Shown here piece after piece: positions 34,553 through 45,586 of a stretch of DNA of 64,000 bases (position 1 is the stretch's first letter; every line of letters begins with the position of its first letter). The notes beneath the pieces were generated by a model. The model had not been told where the DNA came from and searched no databases. It saw nothing but the letters and a program-made list of their open reading frames with translations. Made by a program: the position numbers and the translations under genes. The stretch is from Streptomyces sp. NBC_00259 (lineage in GTDB: Bacteria > Actinomycetota > Actinomycetes > Streptomycetales > Streptomycetaceae): the NCBI RefSeq assembly GCF_036181745.1, contig NZ_CP108080.1:2604001-2668000 (forward strand), written 5' to 3'.

Positions 34553-37123
34553 GTGCCCGGAGAGAATCTGTCCCGCGACGAGGCCCGCAGCCGGGCCGAC
34601 CTGCTGTCGGTCGAGGGGTACGAGGTCTTCCTCGACCTGCGTTCCGCGACCGGCGAGAGCAGCGAGGTCGAGCCGCGGACGTTCCGTTCGGTGACCACGA
34701 TCCGGTTCCGCCGTATCGCGCCGGGTGACACCACCTTCGTCGATCTTGTCGCCCCCTCCGTGACGTCGGTGTCGCTCAACGGCCGCGAGCTGGACCCGAC
34801 GGACGTGTTCGACGGCGCCCGGATCGCCCTGACCGGTCTCCAGGCGGAGAACGTGCTGGTGGTGGACGCGCAGTGCGCGTACAGCCGGACCGGTGAGGGC
34901 ATGCACCGCTTCGTCGACCCGGAGGACGGCGAGGTGTATCTGTACACGCAGTACGAGCCGGCCGACGCCCGCCGGGTCTTCGCCACCTTCGAACAGCCCG
35001 ACCTGAAGGCCCCCTTCCGCTTCGAGGTGGCCGCACCGGAGGGCTGGACCGTCTGGAGCAACGGCGCGGAGGAGTCCCGCGACGGACAGACCTGGCGCTT
35101 CGCGGAGACCAGGCCGATCTCCACGTACATCACGGCGGTCGTGGCCGGTCCGTACCACTACGAGACCGATCTCTACACGCGGACGTTCGACGACGGGACG
35201 ACGCTGGAGATCCCGCTCGGCGCGATGTGCCGCAAGGGGCTGGCCAAGCACTTCGACGCGGACGACATCTTCCTGGTCACCAAGCAGGGCCTGGACTTCT
35301 TCCACGACCACTTCGACTACCCCTACCCGTTCGGGAAGTACGACCAGGCCTTCGTGCCGGAGTACAACATCGGCGCGATGGAGAACCCCGGATGCGTCAC
35401 CTTCCGGGAGGAGTTCGTCTTCCGGGGCAAGGTGACGCAGGCGTCGTTCGAGCGGCGGGCGAACGTCATCCTGCACGAGATGGCGCACATGTGGTTCGGC
35501 GACCTGGTCACCATGCAGTGGTGGGACGACCTGTGGCTGAAGGAGTCCTTCGCGGACTTCATGGGCGCGTTCTCGCTGGTCGAGGCGACGCGTTTCCGTA
35601 ACGGCTGGGTGACCTTCGCCAACAACCGCAAGTCGTGGGCGTACCGGGCGGACCAGCTGCCGTCCACGCATCCCGTCACGGCCGACATCCGTGACCTGGA
35701 GGACGCCAAGCTCAACTTCGACGGGATCACCTACGCCAAGGGCGCGTCGGTGCTGAAGCAGCTCGTCGCCTACGTGGGGCGGGACGCGTTCCTGGAGGGC
35801 GCCCGCCGGTACTTCAAGCGGCACGCGTACGGCAACACCCGCCTCGACGATCTGCTGTCGGTGCTTCAGGAGACCTCCGGGCGCGACATGAAGGCGTGGT
35901 CGCGGTCCTGGCTGGAGACCTCGGGGGTCAACTCGCTGACGCCGCAGGTCACCTATGACGCGGGCGACCGGATCACCGAGCTGGCGATCGTGCAGGACGG
36001 CGACACGCTCCGGCCGCACCGGGCGGCCGTGGGCCTCTACCGGCACGAGGGCACCGAGCTGGTGCGCTACGCCCGCGCCGAGGTGGACGTCACCGGGGTG
36101 CGGACCGTCGTGACGGAGCTGGCGGGCGAGGAGCGCCCGGCGCTGGTGCTCGTCAACGACGACGACCTGACGTACTGCAAGATCCGCTTCGACGAGGGTT
36201 CGCTGGAGACGCTGCGCGGGCACCTCGGCTCGGTGACGGACCCGCTGGCGAGGGCCCTGTGCTGGTCCGCGCTGTGGAACCTGACACGGGACGCGCTCAT
36301 GCCGGCGCGCGACTTCGTCGGGCTGGTCCTCGACTTCGCCGGGCGCGAGTCGGACATCGGTGTGCTGCAGATGGTGCACGCGTGGGCACGGACGGCGCTC
36401 GTCCACTACGCGGCGCCCGAATGGCGCCAGGAGGGCGGGCGGCTGCTGGCGGAGGGTGCGCTGCGGGAGCTGCGGCTGTCCGGGCCGGGCAGTCAGCACC
36501 AGCTGACGTGGGCGCGGTTCTTCGCGACGGCGGCCACGACGGAGGCGGATCTGCAGCTGCTCCAGGGGCTGCTGGACGGCACCGCGAAGATCGACGGGCT
36601 CGATGTGGACCAGGAGCTGCGGTGGGCGTTCCTGGAGCCGCTCGCCTCGCACGGGCTCGCGGACGAGGCGGTCATCGGCGCGGAGCTGGCGCGGGACGAC
36701 ACCGCGTCCGGCAAGCGCCACCAGGTGCGCTGTCTGGCGGCGCGGCCGTCGGCGGCGGTCAAGGACCAGGCGTGGGCGCAGGTCGTGGAGTCGGAGGCGC
36801 TGTCCAACGCGCTGGTGGAGGCCACGATCTCGGGCTTCACGCAGGCGTCGCAGCGGGAGCTGATCGCGCCGTACGCCGAGAAGTACTTCGCGGCGATCGA
36901 GCGGGTGTGGGCCGAGCGGTCGATCCAGATCGGCATGGACGTGGTGCGGGGCCTCTTCCCGGCCCTCCAGGACGACGAGGCCACGCTCACCGCGACGGAC
37001 GCCTGGCTCGACTCCCACGCCGGTGCTCCCCCGGCCCTGCGCCGTCTGGTCCTGGAGTCCCGTGACGACCTGGCCCGCGCCCTGCGCGCGCAGGCCTGCG
37101 ACACGGCGGCGTCCCGCGGCTGA
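34553..37123 (+). CDS. pepN: Aminopeptidase N, paralogue 1 (M1 family)
   Basis: Zinc metalloaminopeptidase releasing N-terminal residues from peptides. The 856-residue protein has the exopeptidase motif GAMENPG, the zinc motif HEMAH (His308, Glu309, His312) with third ligand Glu331 (WLKESFAD), and the C-terminal ERAP1-like domain. It starts at GTG 34553 (VPGENLSRDEAR) behind GAAGGAG, exactly aligned with the second paralogue at 46337 (VPGTNLTREEAQ). GAMENPG differs from the usual GAMENAG in the other copy. Confidence 0.95.
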   Translation: MPGENLSRDEARSRADLLSVEGYEVFLDLRSATGESSEVEPRTFRSVTTIRFRRIAPGDTTFVDLVAPSVTSVSLNGRELDPTDVFDGARIALTGLQAENVLVVDAQCAYSRTGEGMHRFVDPEDGEVYLYTQYEPADARRVFATFEQPDLKAPFRFEVAAPEGWTVWSNGAEESRDGQTWRFAETRPISTYITAVVAGPYHYETDLYTRTFDDGTTLEIPLGAMCRKGLAKHFDADDIFLVTKQGLDFFHDHFDYPYPFGKYDQAFVPEYNIGAMENPGCVTFREEFVFRGKVTQASFERRANVILHEMAHMWFGDLVTMQWWDDLWLKESFADFMGAFSLVEATRFRNGWVTFANNRKSWAYRADQLPSTHPVTADIRDLEDAKLNFDGITYAKGASVLKQLVAYVGRDAFLEGARRYFKRHAYGNTRLDDLLSVLQETSGRDMKAWSRSWLETSGVNSLTPQVTYDAGDRITELAIVQDGDTLRPHRAAVGLYRHEGTELVRYARAEVDVTGVRTVVTELAGEERPALVLVNDDDLTYCKIRFDEGSLETLRGHLGSVTDPLARALCWSALWNLTRDALMPARDFVGLVLDFAGRESDIGVLQMVHAWARTALVHYAAPEWRQEGGRLLAEGALRELRLSGPGSQHQLTWARFFATAATTEADLQLLQGLLDGTAKIDGLDVDQELRWAFLEPLASHGLADEAVIGAELARDDTASGKRHQVRCLAARPSAAVKDQAWAQVVESEALSNALVEATISGFTQASQRELIAPYAEKYFAAIERVWAERSIQIGMDVVRGLFPALQDDEATLTATDAWLDSHAGAPPALRRLVLESRDDLARALRAQACDTAASRG

Positions 37124-37140
37124 CGGCCTTCTCCCGTCCG

Positions 37141-37190
37141 CGTCCCCGTGACCGTTCCCGTCCCTCGCGACGGGGGCGGTGACGGGGACG
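37141..37190 (+). terminator. Terminator after pepN 1
   Basis: CGTCCCCGTGACCG pairs with CGGTGACGGGGACG with one mismatch, around an inner CCCGTC/GACGGG stem. Confidence 0.75.
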
Positions 37191-37327
37191 GTGCCGGGGA
37201 TGCCCGCATTGTCGGGCAGAACTGATCGGCAATCGAACGTCCGTACTTTAGGACGGGGTTGTCCGGAATTGTCGACGAGCGTGTAACAGCGGTTAGGAGG
37301 CGGCCTCAGCGCGGGAATTGGCGAGGC

Positions 37328-38362
37328 ATGAACCACAACACCCCTCTGTCTCCCCGTCCGTTGAGCGACCTCTCCGATGTGCGTCGGCGTGTGCTGTCCG
37401 CCGCTCAGCTGCGCGAGCAGGGCGTGACCGCCGCCCACGCCGCCGAGCAGTGCCGGCCCGAAGGGCCCTGGCAGCAATTGCTGCCGGGGGTGTTCCTGCT
37501 GCACCCGGGGCCGCCCACCAGTGAGGAGCGGCTGCACGGCGCACTGAAGTACGCCTCCCGCCCTGGTGAAGGCGGCGCTTGCGGCAGCGGCGAGGCGATG
37601 GTCACCGGCCTCGCGGCGCTCGCGCTGTACCGGTTCGGCTCCGCCCCGACGCTGCCGGCGCTCGACCGGATCGACGTCCTCGTGCCGCGTACCCGGCGGC
37701 TGCGGTCCGCCGGCTGCGCCCGGCTGATCCGTACGCAATCCATGCCGAAGCCGGAAGAGGTGACGGGCCTGCCCGTCGCCCCGGTGGCCCGCGCGCTGGC
37801 GGACGCCGTCGCCCGGCTCTCCGACGCGGGCGCGGTCCGCCGGCTGCTCACCGAGGCGGTGCGCGGCGGCCACTGCGAACCCTCCGCGATCGTCGGGGAG
37901 TTGAACGGCGCACGGCTGCTGTCCCGCCCACACGTCGTGGAGGCCGTCGACTCGCTCCTCGCCGAGGGCCGGGCCGTCGCCGAGGACCGGCTGTACGACC
38001 TCGTCCGGATGTACGGACTGCCCGAACCGGTGTGGAACGTGGACCTGCGCCTCGCCGGCGGCCCCCACCTCGGCGGCGTCGACGCCTACTGGCCCGAGGA
38101 GGCCGTCGCCGTGGAACTCGCCACCCGGGCCCCGCGCCCGGCCCACGCCCGGGGCCGGGCCGGGGCCCCGGGCCTGGACACGGACCTGTCCGGAAACACC
38201 ACCCGGCGCGAGCACCTGGAACGGCTCGGGATCACCGTCGTCCGCATCTCCCCGAGGAAGCTGCGGGACACCCCCGTACAGCAGGCCATGGTGATCCGGA
38301 CGGCCCTGATGGCCTCCTCGGACCGGGAGCCGGCGCCCTATGTCGTGGTCCTGCCCCGTTGA
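37328..38362 (+). CDS. Protein with AbiEi-like wHTH and nuclease-fold C terminus
   Basis: A 344-residue protein. The N-terminal 100 residues (RRVLSAAQLREQGVTAAHAAEQC ... LLPGVFLLHPGPPTSEERLHGAL) resemble the winged-helix AbiEi/transcriptional-regulator-like domain. The C-terminal third (EDRLYDLVRMYGLPEPVWNVDL ... GGVDAYWPEEAVAVEL ... HLERLGITVVRISPRKLRD) resembles the Vsr/DUF559 nuclease-like fold with an acidic residue before VELA. Many Streptomyces genomes carry such proteins of unknown role. Not shown to be part of a toxin pair: no cognate AbiEii is adjacent. ATG 37328. Confidence 0.75.
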   Translation: MNHNTPLSPRPLSDLSDVRRRVLSAAQLREQGVTAAHAAEQCRPEGPWQQLLPGVFLLHPGPPTSEERLHGALKYASRPGEGGACGSGEAMVTGLAALALYRFGSAPTLPALDRIDVLVPRTRRLRSAGCARLIRTQSMPKPEEVTGLPVAPVARALADAVARLSDAGAVRRLLTEAVRGGHCEPSAIVGELNGARLLSRPHVVEAVDSLLAEGRAVAEDRLYDLVRMYGLPEPVWNVDLRLAGGPHLGGVDAYWPEEAVAVELATRAPRPAHARGRAGAPGLDTDLSGNTTRREHLERLGITVVRISPRKLRDTPVQQAMVIRTALMASSDREPAPYVVVLPR

Positions 38363-38366
38363 GCGG

Positions 38367-39551
38367 TCACGGCCGGCAGAACTCCGCCTCGACGACGGCC
38401 GCGCCGTCCCCCGCCCAGTCGCTGTTGAAGTTCAGCGCGAGCGCGTGACGGCCGTCCGGGGAGGTCACCGCCTCGGAGGAGGAACCGTGGATCCCTCCGC
38501 CGTGCCCCCAGACCTCCTTGCCGCAGGACAGCTTCTGCGCCATCAGGCCGAGCCCGTACCGCAGCCCCGGCGCGTCCTCGCCCATCGCAACCGTCGTGGT
38601 CATCTTCCTGACCTGGCCCTTCGGCAGCACCTTGCCGGTCAGCAGGGCGCGGTAGAAGCGGTTGAGGTCCCCGGTGGTGGAGATCATCTCGCCGGCGGAC
38701 CACGCGGCTGACGCGTTCAGCTCCGTGACGTCATGGATCGCGGTGCCGGGCTCGGGTCCCACAAGGACCGAATACGCCCGCCCGCTCGGCCGCGGCATCC
38801 CCGGCCGGGTACCGGGCAACGACGTGGCGCGCAGCCCCAGTGGGCGCAGCACCCGGCGCTCCAGCTCCTGCCCGTACGGGCGGCCGGTCACCTTCTCGAT
38901 GACCAGCCCGGCGAGGACGTAGTTGGTGTTGGAGTACCGCCAGTCCGTGCCGGGGGCGAAGTACGGCTCGTGTCCCATGGCGGTCCGCACGAGATCGCGG
39001 GGAGCCCAGGTGTCGTAGCGGTGCTCGAAGAATCCCTCGCCGAAGAGCTTCCGCACGAACGCGTCGTCCTCCGTGTAGCTGTAGATGCCGCTGGTGTGGT
39101 TGAGGAGCTGGCGAAGCGTGACGGAACGCCCGTCGTGGCCGTTCCCGCGGACCAGCCCCGGCAGCCACCGCTCCACGGTGTCGTCCAGGCTCAGTCTTCC
39201 CTCCGCCTCCAGCTGGAGGATCACCGTCGCGACGAAGGTCTTGGTGATGGAGCCGACCCGGAAGCGGTCCTCGGGCTTCCGCTCCCGGCCGGTCGTGCGG
39301 TCGGCGACGCCGGCCTCGCCGTTCCAGGTCGGGTGCCCGGCCCGGGCGGCCTGGGCGAGGGCTCCGGGAGAGCCCGCCTCGACGGCCTGTTCGAGCGCCT
39401 GCTGGGTGCGCTCGTGCCCGGAGCCGGAGTGGTGGGTCCGCTGCCGGGGTTCCGCCGCCGCCGGCGTCACGAGGGCGCCGGCGGCGATCGCTGCCGCCAC
39501 CACCGCCACGGCGAGACGCGTCCGGACCGTTCGTACGGGACGTACTGTCAT
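38367..39551 (-). CDS. Secreted serine beta-lactamase-like hydrolase (class C / DD-peptidase type)
   Basis: A 394-residue exported protein: Sec-type signal (RTRLAVAVVAAAIAAGALVTPAAA), then the penicillin-binding fold with SxxK as SITK (VGSITKTFV), the second motif YSN (WRYSNTNYVLAG) and an HGG-type third motif (WGHGGGIHG) in place of KTG. This set fits D-alanyl-D-alanine carboxypeptidases, class C beta-lactamases or esterases of the family; substrate cannot be assigned. It converges on the upstream AbiEi-like gene with only 4 bp between stops. Confidence 0.9.
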   Translation of the reverse strand: MTVRPVRTVRTRLAVAVVAAAIAAGALVTPAAAEPRQRTHHSGSGHERTQQALEQAVEAGSPGALAQAARAGHPTWNGEAGVADRTTGRERKPEDRFRVGSITKTFVATVILQLEAEGRLSLDDTVERWLPGLVRGNGHDGRSVTLRQLLNHTSGIYSYTEDDAFVRKLFGEGFFEHRYDTWAPRDLVRTAMGHEPYFAPGTDWRYSNTNYVLAGLVIEKVTGRPYGQELERRVLRPLGLRATSLPGTRPGMPRPSGRAYSVLVGPEPGTAIHDVTELNASAAWSAGEMISTTGDLNRFYRALLTGKVLPKGQVRKMTTTVAMGEDAPGLRYGLGLMAQKLSCGKEVWGHGGGIHGSSSEAVTSPDGRHALALNFNSDWAGDGAAVVEAEFCRP

Positions 39552-39650
39552 GCGAACTCTCCTGTCTGCGAGCTTCTGCGACTGGGCTCGGCGGACAGGA
39601 CCCCGGCGGAACGCGAGGAGTTGAGCGGTACGCAGGGGGTTGGGCGGGTT

Positions 39651-40118
39651 TCAGCCGTGTGTGCGCTCGTCGCCGTCCACCCGCCCGACGGCGGGCCGCT
39701 CGCGCCACAGCTCCAGCCCGATGTCGACCAGAGCGACCCGGTCGAGCCCGGCGACGGCGTCCAGGGGGTGCCAGGCGGCGAGGTCGGTGGAGCCGTCGGG
39801 CTCGGGCCGGAGCTCACCGCCCGTGATCCGGCCTTCGTAGACGACGCGCAGGCTCTGGAAGTCCCCTCCGGGGCCGAGCTTGCGCGGTTTCCGGGTCGTC
39901 ATGGAGTCGAGGCCGAGCAGAGCGGTCACCTCGGCCGTGTAGCCGGTCTCCTCCCCGACCTCACGCACGACCGTGTCGACGGGGTGTTCCCCGTGGTCCA
40001 TTCCGCCGCCGGGCAGGGTCCAGCGCTTCGTGCCGTCCCGCGCCACCCAGCGCGCGAGCAGGATCTGTCCGTCCCGTATGCACACGGCGTACGCCGCGAC
40101 CCTCAACTGCTGGTTCAT
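39651..40118 (-). CDS. Nudix hydrolase
   Basis: A 155-residue protein with a complete Nudix box, GGGMDHGEHPVDTVVREVGEETGY, giving Mg-dependent hydrolysis of a nucleoside diphosphate linked to X. The substrate is unclear. The C-terminal part (TDLAAWHPLDAV) resembles the usual specificity strand. It is divergent from the CGNR regulator 89 bp away. Confidence 0.92.
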   Translation of the reverse strand: MNQQLRVAAYAVCIRDGQILLARWVARDGTKRWTLPGGGMDHGEHPVDTVVREVGEETGYTAEVTALLGLDSMTTRKPRKLGPGGDFQSLRVVYEGRITGGELRPEPDGSTDLAAWHPLDAVAGLDRVALVDIGLELWRERPAVGRVDGDERTHG

Positions 40119-40207
40119 GCGGCGAGGTTAGCCGCCGGGAACGGGCCGGAACCGGGGCATCGGCCGGCCCGTAGCCTTGAGGGTCAGCCGACCCCGGGAG
40201 CCCGTCC

Positions 40208-40750
40208 ATGACCACGTCCGATCCTCGGCCGCTCGTCGGCGAGCCCCTCGCCCTGGACCTGCTCAACACCCGGTGGATCCACGAGGGCGAGGAACACGAC
40301 CTGCTCGACTCCGTGAACGGGCTGCGGACCTGGCTCGCGAGCAGTGCTCTCGCCGGCCGTTTCACCGCCGACGGCGCCACTCTGGTCAGGACCCGTGCCG
40401 CGCGGGACGCCCTGGCCGCCGTGATGGACCGCCCCGGGGACGCCGCGGCGACGGCGCGGGCGGACGCGGTCCTGGAGCACGGACGCATCCGGGCCGCGCT
40501 CACCCTCGGCGGACCCGCCGAAAGGACCGAATTCGCCGATCCGTCCTGGGGTCCCGGCTGGACGGCCGTGCGCGACTATCTGGAACTGCTGCGCACCGCG
40601 CCCGACCGGATCCGCGCCTGCGCCCACACCTCATGCGTCCTGCGGTTCTTCGACACCTCGCGGAACGGAACCCGGCGCTGGTGCTCCATGGCCGTCTGCG
40701 GGAACCGCGCGAAGGCGTCCCGGCACTACGCGAGGACGCGCGAGGACTGA
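40208..40750 (+). CDS. CGNR zinc-finger (ABATE-type) regulator
   Basis: A 180-residue protein with an N-terminal stress-induced/ABATE helical domain (GEPLALDLLNTRWIHEG...) and a C-terminal CGNR zinc finger: CAHTSCVLRFFDTSRNGTRRWCSMAVCGNRAKASRHYAR, where four cysteines bind zinc and the SM.CGNR segment is diagnostic. Proposed to be DNA-binding regulators. Divergent from the Nudix gene, which it may control. Confidence 0.93.
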   Translation: MTTSDPRPLVGEPLALDLLNTRWIHEGEEHDLLDSVNGLRTWLASSALAGRFTADGATLVRTRAARDALAAVMDRPGDAAATARADAVLEHGRIRAALTLGGPAERTEFADPSWGPGWTAVRDYLELLRTAPDRIRACAHTSCVLRFFDTSRNGTRRWCSMAVCGNRAKASRHYARTRED

Positions 40751-40972
40751 TCACCCGACGCCGAAGTGATCCATTATTGAACGGCTTTGCGGGCCCGATC
40801 GACAGTTATCCACCCCTATGTCCCCCATGGGACCGGTCCCGCCACTGGCGGATGTACGCCATGGCCGTATCCCGCCTCTGACAACTCTCCACAAACCCCT
40901 GTCACTTGCGAAAGGCTGAGCGGTCATCCGGTACCGATTTCCGGACCCCTCTTTCACAAAACAGGGATGCTG

Positions 40973-43900
40973 ATGACCACCCTCGAGTCCCAGGGCTCCA
41001 TATCCGGGCACAGACGCGTGGCCCGGATCGCCGCCGCTGCAGGCCTTGTCGCCGCACTGGTGGCCTCCGGCGCCGCCCCCGCCTTCGCCGCTGCCGCGGC
41101 GGACGACCCGGCCGGAGCCAACGGCCCGGTCAAGACCGCCGAGATACCGGCCGACAAGCTCGGCCGGGCGGACGCCGAACTCCTCGCCGAGGCCGAGGCG
41201 AAGGGCCAGAAGACCGTCACCGTGATGGTCGCCACCGCTCCCGGCCAGACCGAACAGGTCGCCGGTCAGCTCGACTCCGTACCCGGCGCCGTCGTCGGCC
41301 AGAAGGACGACAAGCTCGGCTACGTACGGGCCACTCTTCCCACCGGCAAGGCGAAGAGCGCGCTCAGCAGGGCCGGTGAACTCTCCACCGTGCAGGGCAT
41401 GGACCTCCAGCGCGAGATCAAGCTGGACGACCCGAGGCCGGACGCGGGCGCCAGGGGTGCCGCTTCCGTCGGCCAGAAGTCGGGTTCGTACCCCGCGCCC
41501 GGCAAGAAGACCCCGGCGAAGAACCCGTACAACCCGTCCCACGAGACGGGCGCCGTGGAGTTCGTCGAGGACCACCCGAAGGCCGACGGCCGCGGGGTGA
41601 CCATCGGCATCCTCGACTCCGGCGTCGACCTGGGCCACCCGGCCCTGCAGAAGACCTCCACCGGCGAGCGCAAGATCGTCGACTGGGTCACCGCGACCGA
41701 CCCGGCCAAGGACGGCGACGGCACCTGGCGCCGGATGGACGCCGGCGTGACCGGCCCGGTGTTCACCGTGGGCGACCGCAGCTGGAAGGCCCCCGCGGGC
41801 GAGCACCGGTTCAGCGTCTTCGAGGAGCGTGCGACGCTCGGCGGCGACATGGCCGGTGACCTGAACCGGGACGGCGACACCACCGACAAGTGGGGCGTCC
41901 TCTACGACCCCGCCGCCGGTACCGTCCGGGTCGACCTGAACGACGACGCGGACTTCACCAACGACGCCGCGATGAAGCCGTACAAGGACGGGTACCAGGT
42001 CGGGTACTTCGGCACGGACAACCCGGCCACGGAGATCGCCGAGCGCATCCCGTTCGTGGTGGAGGTCCGCAAGAACGTCGAGTACGAGGCCGGGAAGTTC
42101 TCCGACTACGTCAGCATCGGCGTCATCGAGGGCTCGCACGGCACGCACGTCGCCGGCATCACCGCCGCCAACGGCCTCTTCGGCGGCCGGATGGACGGCG
42201 CGGCGCCCGGCGCCAAGCTGGTCTCGTCCCGCGCCTGCACCTGGAGCGGCGGCTGCACCAACATCGCGCTGCTCGAAGGCATGCGGGACCTCGTCGTCAA
42301 CCGCGGCGTGGACATCGTCAACATGTCCATCGGCGGTCTGCCCGCGCTGAACTACGACGACAGCGACCGCGGCGACGACGCCGACAACGCGCGCGCCCTG
42401 CTCTACAACCGCCTGATCGACACCTACGGCGTCCAGCTGGTCATCTCGGCCGGCAACGAGGGCCCCGGCGTGAACACGATCGGCGACCCGGGCCTGGCCA
42501 ACAAGGTCCTCTCGGTCGGCGCGGCGATCTCCCGCAGCACCTGGGCCGCCAACTACGGCTCGCAGGTCGCCAAGCCGTACAACATGTTCAACTTCTCCTC
42601 CCGCGGCCCGACGGAGAACGGCGGCTTCACGCCGACCATCTCCGCGCCCGGCTCGGCGATCAACACGATCCCGACCTGGCAGGCGGGCGCCCCGGTGCCC
42701 GAGGCCGGCTACAGCCTGCCCGCGGGCTACGGCATGCTGAACGGCACCTCGATGTCCTCGCCGCAGGCCGCGGGCGCGAGCGCGCTGCTCATCTCCGCCG
42801 CCAAGCAGCGTCACATCAAGCTCTCGCCGCTGACCCTGCGCACCGCGCTGACCAGCACCGCCCAGCGCATCGACGGTGTGAAGGCGCACGAGCAGGGCGC
42901 CGGTCTGATCGACATCAACGAGGCGTGGGAGTCCATCGAGGACGGCGCCACCGCCCACTCGTACACGGTGAAGGCACCGGTCGACACCGCGCTCGACCAG
43001 TTCCTGAAGCCGGAGGCGGGCTTCGGTGCCGGTATCTACGACCGCGAGGGCGGTCTGAAGACCGGCCAGCGCAAGACGTACGACGTCACCATCACGCGCA
43101 CGAGCGGCCCCAAGTGGCCGGTCGAGCACGAGCTGGACCTGCGCAACAACGACGGCACGTTCCGTATCGTCGGCGACGACGAGGTGGACCTGCCGCTGAA
43201 CAAGCCGGTCACCGTGAAGGTGCAGGCCAAGGCCGCTTCCGCGGGCGTCCACAGCGCCATCCTGGAGGCGGACGACGAGCGCACCGAGGGCGTCGACAAG
43301 CAGATCCTCGCCACCGTGGTCGCCTCGAACGAGCTGGTGAAGCCGGGCTACACCTACACCGCCAAGGGTTCGGTGCAGCGCAACAGCTTCAAGAGCTACT
43401 TCGTGACGGTGCCGCAGGGCGCCAGGACGCTGGAGGTCGGGCTCGGCGGTCTCGCCGCCGGCAGCCAGACCCGGTTCATCTCGGTCCACCCCTACGGTGT
43501 GGCCTTCGAGGACACCGCGTCCACGGCCTGCTACCCGAACTACAACAACCCGGCCAACACCTGCCGTCCCGATGTGCGCTCGTACGCGAACCCGCAGCCG
43601 GGCGTCTGGGAGATCGAGGTCGAGTCGCGCCGTACGTCCCCGCTGCTGGACAACCCGTTCAAGCTGGACGTCACGCTGCTCGGCACCACCTTCGACCCGG
43701 CCGTGAAGACCCTGCCCGAGGCGAAGATCGGCACCCCGGCCACGGTCGACTGGAAGGTCACCAATGACGCGGCCGCGCTGGAGGGCAAGCTGAAGGGCGG
43801 CTCGCTCGGCTCCGCGAAGACCGCGACGCCGACCATCGCCCAGGACGAGCGCCAGGTGTCCACGGTCACCGTCGGCGCCGGCGTCGAGCGGCTCGACGTC

Positions 43901-44308
43901 GTCATCGGCAACACCTCCGACAAGGGCGCCGACCTGGACCTGACGGTCATCAAGGACGGCAAGCTCGTCGGCCAGTCCGCGGACGGCGACTCCGAGGAGT
44001 CGGTCTCCGTGGCGAACCCGGCCGCCGGTACGTACACGATCCTCGTCGACGGCTACGCGGTGGCGCCCGGCGGCACCACGTACGACTACAAGGACGTGTA
44101 CTTCTCCTCGGCGCTCGGCACCGTCAAGGTCGACGAGTCGAAGACCGTCTCGCTGGCCAACGGCGCGAGCGCCCAGGTCGGCGCCGAGGTGCTGGTGAGC
44201 GCCGCGGCACCGGAGGGCCGCCGGTTCTTCGGCGAGGTGCAGCTGCTGAACGCGCGCGGCACGACCGCGGGCACCGGCAGCGTGGTGATCGAGAAGGTCC
44301 TTCCGTAA
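40973..44308 (+). CDS. Large secreted subtilase (TPPII-like S8 peptidase)
   Basis: A 1111-residue secreted serine protease. A signal peptide of about 43 residues (VARIAAAAGLVAALVASGAAPAFA) precedes an N-terminal prodomain, then the catalytic triad Asp215 (IGILDSGVD), His389 (GSHGTHVAG) and Ser593 (NGTSMSSPQ). The 174 residues between Asp and His are far more than the roughly 30 of subtilisin and match the insertion in tripeptidyl-peptidase II-like subtilases. The last 400 residues are beta-rich with Gly/Asn PKD/jelly-roll-like segments and a C-terminal SxxA domain. ATG 40973 or 40967. Confidence 0.9.
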   Translation: MTTLESQGSISGHRRVARIAAAAGLVAALVASGAAPAFAAAAADDPAGANGPVKTAEIPADKLGRADAELLAEAEAKGQKTVTVMVATAPGQTEQVAGQLDSVPGAVVGQKDDKLGYVRATLPTGKAKSALSRAGELSTVQGMDLQREIKLDDPRPDAGARGAASVGQKSGSYPAPGKKTPAKNPYNPSHETGAVEFVEDHPKADGRGVTIGILDSGVDLGHPALQKTSTGERKIVDWVTATDPAKDGDGTWRRMDAGVTGPVFTVGDRSWKAPAGEHRFSVFEERATLGGDMAGDLNRDGDTTDKWGVLYDPAAGTVRVDLNDDADFTNDAAMKPYKDGYQVGYFGTDNPATEIAERIPFVVEVRKNVEYEAGKFSDYVSIGVIEGSHGTHVAGITAANGLFGGRMDGAAPGAKLVSSRACTWSGGCTNIALLEGMRDLVVNRGVDIVNMSIGGLPALNYDDSDRGDDADNARALLYNRLIDTYGVQLVISAGNEGPGVNTIGDPGLANKVLSVGAAISRSTWAANYGSQVAKPYNMFNFSSRGPTENGGFTPTISAPGSAINTIPTWQAGAPVPEAGYSLPAGYGMLNGTSMSSPQAAGASALLISAAKQRHIKLSPLTLRTALTSTAQRIDGVKAHEQGAGLIDINEAWESIEDGATAHSYTVKAPVDTALDQFLKPEAGFGAGIYDREGGLKTGQRKTYDVTITRTSGPKWPVEHELDLRNNDGTFRIVGDDEVDLPLNKPVTVKVQAKAASAGVHSAILEADDERTEGVDKQILATVVASNELVKPGYTYTAKGSVQRNSFKSYFVTVPQGARTLEVGLGGLAAGSQTRFISVHPYGVAFEDTASTACYPNYNNPANTCRPDVRSYANPQPGVWEIEVESRRTSPLLDNPFKLDVTLLGTTFDPAVKTLPEAKIGTPATVDWKVTNDAAALEGKLKGGSLGSAKTATPTIAQDERQVSTVTVGAGVERLDVVIGNTSDKGADLDLTVIKDGKLVGQSADGDSEESVSVANPAAGTYTILVDGYAVAPGGTTYDYKDVYFSSALGTVKVDESKTVSLANGASAQVGAEVLVSAAAPEGRRFFGEVQLLNARGTTAGTGSVVIEKVLP

Positions 44309-44316
44309 CGGTATGA

Positions 44317-45510
<1,194 letters not shown>

Positions 45511-45528
45511 CGCCGCCTTCCGGCTGTG

Positions 45529-45562
45529 GAGAGGGCGGGCGCCGCGGGGCGCCCGCCCTCTC
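45529..45562. terminator. Bidirectional terminator asd / DUF1203 gene
   Basis: A perfect 15-bp stem (45529-45543 with 45548-45562) with a 4-base loop, between convergent stops. Confidence 0.93.
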
Positions 45563-45586
45563 GTCGCACCCGGGCCGCTCACCGGC

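Noticed and set aside
34499..38215. 1238-codon open frame on the minus strand antisense to pepN 1
   Set aside because: High-GC shadow; the sense frame encodes clear M1 peptidase motifs, and the antisense product is low-complexity Arg/Gly/Ala/Val-rich.
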